Shown here in pieces: positions 17,291 through 21,210 of a stretch of 21,210 nucleotides of DNA. Numbering within the stretch: position 1 is the stretch's first letter; every line of letters starts with the position of its first letter. Made by a program: the position numbers and the translations under genes. Source of the stretch: a virus; IMG/VR virus record IMGVR_UViG_3300009548_000035, positions 1 to 21,210 of that record; one strand, given 5' to 3'. The notes below the pieces were generated by a model. It saw only the letters and a program-made list of their open reading frames with translations, made no database searches and was not told where the DNA came from.

Positions 17291-17334
17291 AGTGCCCCGA
17301 GGACTCGAACCTCGGCTTACCCCGCCAGGGACAC
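17291..17334 (-). pseudogene. tRNA 3'-end-like fragment (T-arm and acceptor half)
   Basis: On the minus strand a perfect 5-bp stem CGAGG / CCTCG encloses the 7-nt loop TTCGAGT, exactly the TPsiC-arm consensus (G-TTC-R-A-N-Y-C), followed by GGGCACT and C73 as an acceptor 3' strand. A full tRNA could not be folded: no canonical D-arm plus anticodon arm lies at the right distance. The only good match to the acceptor strand is GTGTCC at 17329-17334, which leaves room for just 14 nt before the T-arm. A tRNA remnant or tRNA-like mimic is the best reading. Confidence 0.35.
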
Positions 17335-17360
17335 AAAATGCGCTTCACGGGCCGCTTGCG

Positions 17361-17380
17361 CTAGGATTTAAGCCTCCTAG
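17361..17380. other. Short inverted repeat CTAGGA / TCCTAG
   Basis: Six base pairs (17361-17366 with 17375-17380) enclose an 8-nt loop. In the minus-strand transcript it encloses an AGGAGG sequence with no start codon at useful distance. It could be part of a folded RNA together with the neighbouring hairpin and T-arm. Confidence 0.3.
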
Positions 17381-17404
17381 AGGCCTATGCGTTCTTCGCG
17401 TCGG

Positions 17405-17433
17405 GCAGCGGGCATAATCGGTTCGCCCGCTGC
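17405..17433 (-). terminator. Strong hairpin after the capsid gene, possible partial terminator
   Basis: GCAGCGGGC (17405-17413) and GCCCGCTGC (17425-17433) form a perfect 9-bp stem with an 11-nt loop, starting ~18 nt past the capsid stop. No T-run follows in the direction of transcription (CCGACGCG), so it is not a standard intrinsic terminator. Highly expressed coat genes often have such a hairpin that stabilises the upstream mRNA or lowers downstream expression. Confidence 0.4.
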
Positions 17434-17451
17434 ATTGACTTGTCGGAACAC

Positions 17452-18360
17452 CTATACGCCAGGAGTCCCATATATACCGCGGAAGTCCGACCAGCCGCAT
17501 GAGTATCTTTCGTAGCAAGCTGCTTTGGCGTTCTTTGTGTCAAAGTCATTATCTTGGTCGAAGCTTATCGCCTCGCGCTCGAACCACGTCATGCCACGCG
17601 GTACATTGGTTCGAATGAACCACGCCGTCGCCGAGGCGAAATAATGCGAGGCGAAGATGCCCTTCGGGAAGGCGCCCATGGCTCGCATGACGTTGATATT
17701 GTTGTTCGCCGTGTCGCTCTGGAGAACGGACTTGTAAATCCGGTTCGCTTCGAAGATGAGCTGGTACGGAATGTGCAAGCTCTGGGCGAGCGCCGAGATT
17801 TTCATCCCGCGTGAGTTGACGGTCAAACCAACCTGAATCAGCAAATCTTCAATCGCGGTTTCGGACAAGTCCGCCGCCGTGGTCAAGAGATTGGACTGAT
17901 TGCCGGAAACCGTGGGATGCGCATTGTTGATCATGCACGTCCCGTCGCCGCCGGTGTAGGCCGCGGTGAACGCGCGGTTGTAGACATTCGCCGCGATGTT
18001 TTCTTTGGTCTGGCGCATCGAAAAGGCGAGTTGCTGAGCCCGGCGCTTCGACACGACTTCGTAGAGATCGTCCTTCAACTCTTCATAGGTAACGATATAG
18101 CCCAGAGCGTAAGCGACGTTCGTATACCGGGTGATAGAGCCCTGCGTTTCCGTGTCGTAAACGATGGCGGTGCCTTCGGGCTTGACCGGGGCGAGGCCAA
18201 AGCCGGTGATTTCGACCTCTTCCTCATACGCCTTGTCCGAAGTGTCCTGTTCGAACAAGTCGCTCCATTCCTGGATATGCTCGTCGTAGGAACGTCCCCA
18301 CCAAGCCTTGATGCCGGGCCAGAGTGCTTTGGGATGGGTGCCAGTGGTGATTACGGCCAT
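17452..18360 (-). CDS. Major capsid protein, 302 aa
   Basis: The sequence follows a major-capsid family of proteobacterial phages: an N-terminal VITTGTHPKALWPGIKAWWG, a helical YVTYEEL-like region (IVTYEELKDDLYEVVSKRRA), then MINNAHPTVSGNQSN, DLSETAIEDLLIQVGLTVNS, LQSLHIP-like ISALAQSLHIPYQLIFEANR, YKSVLQSDTANNNINVMRAM, and the ending FDQDNDFDTKN with ERYSCGWSDFRGIYGTPG. An HK97-type fold is expected. It lies behind the scaffolding and decoration genes in the order typical of head modules. GGGAGAAG precedes the ATG. Length is normal for the family. Confidence 0.93.
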   Translation of the reverse strand: MAVITTGTHPKALWPGIKAWWGRSYDEHIQEWSDLFEQDTSDKAYEEEVEITGFGLAPVKPEGTAIVYDTETQGSITRYTNVAYALGYIVTYEELKDDLYEVVSKRRAQQLAFSMRQTKENIAANVYNRAFTAAYTGGDGTCMINNAHPTVSGNQSNLLTTAADLSETAIEDLLIQVGLTVNSRGMKISALAQSLHIPYQLIFEANRIYKSVLQSDTANNNINVMRAMGAFPKGIFASHYFASATAWFIRTNVPRGMTWFEREAISFDQDNDFDTKNAKAACYERYSCGWSDFRGIYGTPGV

Positions 18361-18372
18361 GGAACTTCTCCC

Positions 18373-18999
18373 TTAGGTGCCGGTGGTGGAGGTGAGCTGG
18401 CTCAGGTTGATCTGGCAGAGCCACTTGGCATAGGAGCCGAGAGCGTTGTCAGCCTGTTCCAACATGCGGATAACGCGCATTTGCAGCGCGTTGGCGGAAA
18501 GAGAAGACGAATTGAGCGTCCACCCGGAATATCCCGTCGTTGTCGAACCCGTGCCGGAGGCAAGGTCGACATTCTTGCCTGGCCCGAGATACGAGCCCGC
18601 AGGCCCGGTGCCGGCCATGTTGCCGTTTTCCTGCGCCCAAAACAGCAGCCCAGGGTCATCGGCGACGAGGATATAGCCCGCCGTGCTCGCCGGATGATAG
18701 ACGGTAGAATTCTGCACAATGCCGATGATCGGCTCGCCGCCCGAGACGATGCCCACCATGGCGCCCATGACGCCGTAGGTCGCAATGCCCGTATCGGTCC
18801 CGTTGCCGGCCGCCGCGATCGTCACGCCGGGAATGCCGTTTCCGTCCGCCGTTCCCGCCACAAGCAGGATCGGGTCGCCGACGAACAGATTGACGGCCAC
18901 ATTCGCCGGAACATAGTAGATATTGGCGGCCCCATTGTACGGCTCGCCCGATGTGCGGCGATACGGAATGAGCCCGCGAGGTGCATTGGCGTTAGCCAT
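18373..18999 (-). CDS. Probable head decoration / minor capsid protein, 208 aa
   Basis: The start is placed at the ATG giving MANANAPRGLIPYRR, because AAGGAG lies seven bases upstream; the longer frame would need a TTG inside the region of that Shine-Dalgarno. The opening 'ANAPxGl.P.r...G.pYNGa...Y.vPa..a..lfvGDPi' matches a family found just before the major capsid gene in many phages and annotated as structural or decoration. The rest is beta-rich with many Gly, Val and Thr (GVMGAMVGIVSGGEPIIGIV, STAGYILVADDPGLLFWAQE), and the C-terminus is helical (MRVIRMLEQADNALG). It sits 12 bases upstream of the capsid gene. The virion location is inferred from family and position. Confidence 0.8.
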   Translation of the reverse strand: MANANAPRGLIPYRRTSGEPYNGAANIYYVPANVAVNLFVGDPILLVAGTADGNGIPGVTIAAAGNGTDTGIATYGVMGAMVGIVSGGEPIIGIVQNSTVYHPASTAGYILVADDPGLLFWAQENGNMAGTGPAGSYLGPGKNVDLASGTGSTTTGYSGWTLNSSSLSANALQMRVIRMLEQADNALGSYAKWLCQINLSQLTSTTGT

Positions 19000-19017
19000 G
19001 GCACAGCTCCTTGCCAA

Positions 19018-19137
19018 ACGAATTGCGTGAGCGTCAGGCCAAATGGTCTAACGCGCGAATCGTCCGACGGGCTTGGTATCGTCTTCGACGTTTATCGGTC
19101 CGAATATCTGCGCCGATTGCAGAGCCGCGCTCAATGG
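19018..19137 (-). other. Gap with open in-frame extension of upstream gene
   Basis: About 120 bp without an assigned gene. From the TAG stop of the upstream 179-aa frame (19138-19140) the same frame stays open for 29 more codons to a second TAG at 19048-19050, reading P-LSAALQSAQIFGPINVEDD and TKPVGRFAR. No Shine-Dalgarno precedes its TTG codon. It may be the relic of a longer C-terminus, a readthrough extension, or a very small gene with a TTG start. Confidence 0.35.
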
Positions 19138-19665
19138 CTAGCGGCGTGGCGTCCTGATCTGGATATTCCTGCCTTGGGCGCTAGGATAGAATTTGCTCTG
19201 ATCCTCAGGTCGTTTTGCTATGACCTGGCCCCGACGAATGGCGTCATCGCGAGAAGCGGCTTCCTGCTCATACCTCGCCATGTCATCATTAAACCATTCT
19301 TCGGGAATTTCAAGCAGAAAAGCAGTTATGGGCGCGCCGCCTTCGCGAGTGCCTACGACGCGGCAAACATTCTTGCCGGTCTTTGCATCGACGACATGCT
19401 TATATCCAGCCTCCTCCACGGCGAAGTCGATGCGCCCCGGATTGTCGTTGAACCAATGACGATGAAAGCCGGCGCGCGGAGGATAGGCCAGCTTCTGCGC
19501 CATGGCGCCGAACGGACGACGTGAAGACCGCGTTAACGGTTCGACATCAGACGATGTCGGGACAGCCGCGGTTGCTTGCGGTTCCGCTGGCGGCGCCGAG
19601 CTGGAACGGATCGCGCGTGCCTCACGAGTACGCCCATCGATGCGGTTTTCTGTGTCATCGCTCAT
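19138..19665 (-). CDS. Conserved phage head-module protein, 175 aa
   Basis: The start is the ATG at 19663-19665, which overlaps the scaffold stop as ATGA; an in-frame TTG four codons upstream is less likely. The first ~55 residues are disordered and Ser/Ala/Arg-rich. From there RRPFGAMAQKLAYPPRAGFH, RHWFNDNPGRIDFAVEEAGY, KHVVDAKTGKNVCRVVGTRE, AFLLEIPEEWFNDDMARYEQ and a DDAIRRGQV helix follow a conserved phage family found between scaffold and capsid genes. Its role is not known to me; a capsid-assembly or minor head protein is plausible. The frame stays open after its TAG stop. Confidence 0.78.
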   Translation of the reverse strand: MSDDTENRIDGRTREARAIRSSSAPPAEPQATAAVPTSSDVEPLTRSSRRPFGAMAQKLAYPPRAGFHRHWFNDNPGRIDFAVEEAGYKHVVDAKTGKNVCRVVGTREGGAPITAFLLEIPEEWFNDDMARYEQEAASRDDAIRRGQVIAKRPEDQSKFYPSAQGRNIQIRTPRR

Positions 19666-20522
19666 TGATCGCCCCAATCGTAATTCGCGACATATTCTTC
19701 GCGCGTGAACGGTTTCTTGTGACCTTTGAATTGCGCAACGATCTTATCGCACGCCTTCTTGGCCTCGGCCGGCAAATTTTCATAACTCTTGGCAGCAGGG
19801 CGTCTCGGCGTCACACCATTGGAACCCGATACCGCGCTCGCCGCCTCCCGTCTCGGATTGCCGAATTTTTCGGGGAATCGCCGCTGAACTTCCTCCTTGA
19901 CCATGGCGAGGCGGTCGCGGATCGGCAGACCTGGCTTTTCTGTCTGAATAGCGACATCGATGCTTTGCGCCACGCCATGCAAAAGACTGTCAGAATTGAA
20001 CCATGAATTTTCCGCAACCCATTCCGTGATCGCCGGATCGGGCGCAACGGCGCGATCTGTCTCGGCTGCTGACCTTTTTTCAACCGGCGCCGATGGCTTC
20101 GCGGTCTTGTCAAGGTCGGCGATCTGCGTCTCGACAGAACGGACGGTTTCGATATCCGCATGCTGAATGGCCACGTCGCGTTGGGCCATTAATTCTTTTT
20201 TGGCCTTCTCATACGCCCGCATATCGGCTCGCGTCGCATATTCGCGGAAATCCACAAGGACTTGCTCGGTATCGGCGAGCTTACGCTCCAATCGTTCGCT
20301 ACGCTCTTCCATGGTCTTGAGCGTGCGTTTGAGCACAGGAAGCGTTTCGGTCACGCGCTCGACAAATTGGTCGGCAGGAATCCAGTCTGCTTCCGGACCC
20401 TTGTATTGGTCCTTCGGGCGCCATCCCATTCGGAATGCGCGTGCTTCAATGTCAACCGGCTGCCCTGTCGGTTCAGCGACGGTTTCGGCCGCCGCTTGTT
20501 CGGCATCCGCCTTAACTGCCAT
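19662..20522 (-). CDS. Scaffolding-like protein, 286 aa
   Basis: The composition is charged and helical: after an Ala/Glu-rich head and a RAFRMGWRPKDQYKGPEADW motif (typical of phage scaffold-like proteins, also with WIPADQFVER), residues ~65-140 form a long coiled coil (LKRTLKTMEERSERLERKLA, YEKAKKELMAQRDVAIQHAD). A disordered stretch rich in Ala/Pro/Glu follows. The end is a basic-helical segment (KKACDKIVAQFKGHKKPFTR, then EEYVANYDW) that suits coat-protein binding. It lies two genes before the decoration and capsid genes. AAGGAGG is seven bases upstream of the ATG, inside the end of the previous gene, which it overlaps by one base (TAATG). Confidence 0.83.
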   Translation of the reverse strand: MAVKADAEQAAAETVAEPTGQPVDIEARAFRMGWRPKDQYKGPEADWIPADQFVERVTETLPVLKRTLKTMEERSERLERKLADTEQVLVDFREYATRADMRAYEKAKKELMAQRDVAIQHADIETVRSVETQIADLDKTAKPSAPVEKRSAAETDRAVAPDPAITEWVAENSWFNSDSLLHGVAQSIDVAIQTEKPGLPIRDRLAMVKEEVQRRFPEKFGNPRREAASAVSGSNGVTPRRPAAKSYENLPAEAKKACDKIVAQFKGHKKPFTREEYVANYDWGDQ

Positions 20523-20926
20523 TATTCAGCCTCCTTAAATGATCGGTCGTAATCCGTCGGAGTCGCCCAAATAACCGGCCTATCCGATACCAGAAGACGG
20601 GCATAAGCCGTCCAGCCAGATTTGGGTGTCTCTTGCTCGAACTCTGGCATGACACGCCAATAGAGTGCCCCGGTTTTCCCAGCACAATAACCGGCGATGT
20701 GCATCGTCAACGCGATTAACGCCTGTTCAGCCGACCCACGCGGGCTTTTTTCTCGCTGCGGTCCAAGAAATCCGCCATCGATAATTCCATCTTGGTCGAA
20801 GGCGATATACGGCTCTCCGGTGTTAGAAAATGCCATCGGTAGCCCAGGGACGATCATGAAACGACACGATAATTCCGTTTCTAGGGCCTTGACGATGGCG
20901 CTGGCGGCTGAGCCTTCCGCGCTCAT
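20522..20926 (-). CDS. Conserved phage protein of unknown function, 134 aa
   Basis: The start is the ATG at 20924-20926, overlapping the co-chaperonin stop as ATGA; an upstream in-frame GTG would extend it by 15 residues into the co-chaperonin gene without support. It begins MSAEGSAASAIVKALETELS, then FMIVPGLPMAFSNTGEPYIA, FDQDGIIDGGFLGPQ, a helix ALIALTMHIAGYCAGKTGAL with YWRVMPEFE, and YARLLVSDRPVIWATPTDYD. This pattern recurs in phage late operons near portal and scaffold genes, but I know no function. No membrane segment or signal peptide. Confidence 0.75.
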   Translation of the reverse strand: MSAEGSAASAIVKALETELSCRFMIVPGLPMAFSNTGEPYIAFDQDGIIDGGFLGPQREKSPRGSAEQALIALTMHIAGYCAGKTGALYWRVMPEFEQETPKSGWTAYARLLVSDRPVIWATPTDYDRSFKEAE

Positions 20927-21210
20927 TTGGCCGTCTCCGCTCTCACGGCCCCGATGCACTTGTCCGAACACAGTCGATAAATCTTGCCGTCATCGCCATG
21001 CAAAAGTTGCCCGGAATATCGCTCCATGTACACCCGATCGCCGGGATGGGGCTTCGTCCCTTCCCATTTGCGCGTCCGATCGCCATTCCATAAAAACGCG
21101 TCTGAGCCAAGCGCCACGATAACGCCGGTCTCGGCGCTGAGTGTCATTTTTTCCGTCATGTCCTCCGGCAAGATAATTCCGCCGCTCGTCACATCGGACG
21201 CCACGTCGAA
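20923..21210 (-). CDS. Phage GroES-like co-chaperonin, 5' end outside window
   Basis: The frame is open to the right edge (reading F-D-V before ASDVTSGGIIL), so the true start is beyond it; the GTG at 21202-21204 is more likely internal. SGGIILPEDMTEKMT matches the GroES mobile loop with its hydrophobic tripeptide (IIL, compare GGIVL), which binds the GroEL rim. Then come TGVIVALGSDAF, KPHPGDRVYMERYSGQLLHG, DDGKIYRL and CIGAV, laid out as in Cpn10 (G-x-Vva.G, GDrV, y.g....dg..y.l......a.v). Phage co-chaperonins help host GroEL fold coat proteins. The gene stands ahead of scaffold and coat genes, which fits that job. Confidence 0.82.
   Translation of the reverse strand, partial: FDVASDVTSGGIILPEDMTEKMTLSAETGVIVALGSDAFLWNGDRTRKWEGTKPHPGDRVYMERYSGQLLHGDDGKIYRLCSDKCIGAVRAETAK

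Larger units (their letters stand above)
17275..17451 (-). other. Untranslated gap between capsid gene and beta-rich gene
   Basis: This is the longest gene-free stretch in the window (~177 bp). It holds no convincing ORF. It contains a 9-bp hairpin just after the capsid stop, a second 6-bp hairpin around 17361-17380 (CTAGGA / TCCTAG), a tRNA-like T-arm near 17291-17334, and the Shine-Dalgarno of the next gene (AGGAGA). Elsewhere neighbouring genes overlap or are tens of bases apart, so a ~180-bp structured leader here suggests a regulatory or processed RNA, or a relic. Confidence 0.6.

Noticed and set aside
17297-17405. Possible complete long-armed tRNA using GCTGCCC near 17403-17409 as the acceptor 5' strand
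   Set aside because: Only 5 of 7 acceptor pairs form, the D-arm lacks the GG pair, and the total length near 120 nt is too great. Only the T-arm half is convincing.
17435-17458. Plus-strand TTGACT ... TATACG resembling -35/-10 boxes
   Set aside because: Spacing of 12 bp is too short for a sigma-70 promoter, and no plus-strand gene follows.
18997-19017. Upstream TTG start for the decoration protein
   Set aside because: It would place the AAGGAG Shine-Dalgarno inside the coding sequence. The ATG at 18997-18999 has correct spacing and a conserved N-terminus.
17917-19524. 535-codon plus-strand open frame
   Set aside because: It lies antisense to the capsid, decoration and head-module genes, has no phage or bacterial domain look, is rich in Arg/His/Asp shadow composition and has no Shine-Dalgarno. 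The long frame is explained by codon bias of the real minus-strand genes.
1-21210. CRISPR arrays, insertion sequences or transposase genes
   Set aside because: No regularly spaced direct repeats and no transposase-like frames were seen on either strand.

Overview
The window is a solid block of late structural genes from a tailed phage or prophage of the P22-like short-tailed (podovirus) plan. All credible genes lie on the minus strand and are packed with 1-4 nt overlaps or very short gaps, as in one long late transcript. Transcription runs from high to low coordinates. No integrase, repressor, lysis cassette, terminase or portal gene is in view; terminase and portal would be expected just beyond the right edge. 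Several proteins are Ala/Gly-rich with Sec-type signal peptides and GC-leaning codons, which fits a proteobacterial and perhaps alphaproteobacterial host. That host guess is weak.

In transcription order, the head module comes first (about 21210 to 17450): a GroES-like co-chaperonin (cut by the window edge), a small conserved phage protein, a coiled-coil scaffolding-like protein, a conserved phage protein, a probable head decoration protein and the major capsid protein. An untranslated gap of about 180 bp follows (17275-17451), holding a strong hairpin and a tRNA-like T-arm remnant. Next is a block between capsid and tail adaptor that has no obvious P22 equivalent (17274 to 14481): a long repetitive beta-rich protein, two small beta-rich proteins (one with a signal peptide) and a conserved phage protein.

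The neck and tail-hub module follows (14484 to 11267): a P22 gp4-like adaptor, a gp10-like hub protein with a duplicated insert, and a small fibre-tip-like protein. Two modifying-enzyme-like proteins come next (11270 to 9417): a GNAT-fold protein, and a protein that looks like a sulfotransferase fused to a GNAT domain. Then come the ejection proteins (9416 to 1956): a small Ala-rich DNA-transfer protein, an 870-residue protein with an embedded lytic transglycosylase domain, and a 1333-residue protein with a metallopeptidase-like HE...AH...E signature. The left end has a tail fibre gene and the start of a second, secreted-looking fibre-like gene.

The gene order reproduces the P22 assembly logic: chaperone and scaffold, coat, adaptor, hub, ejectosome, then host-recognition fibre. 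The most unusual parts are the fused sulfotransferase/GNAT gene beside a second GNAT gene, the Sec signal peptides on phage structural-type proteins, the extra beta-rich block after the capsid gene, the tRNA-like fragment, and an open in-frame extension behind a TAG stop at 19138.
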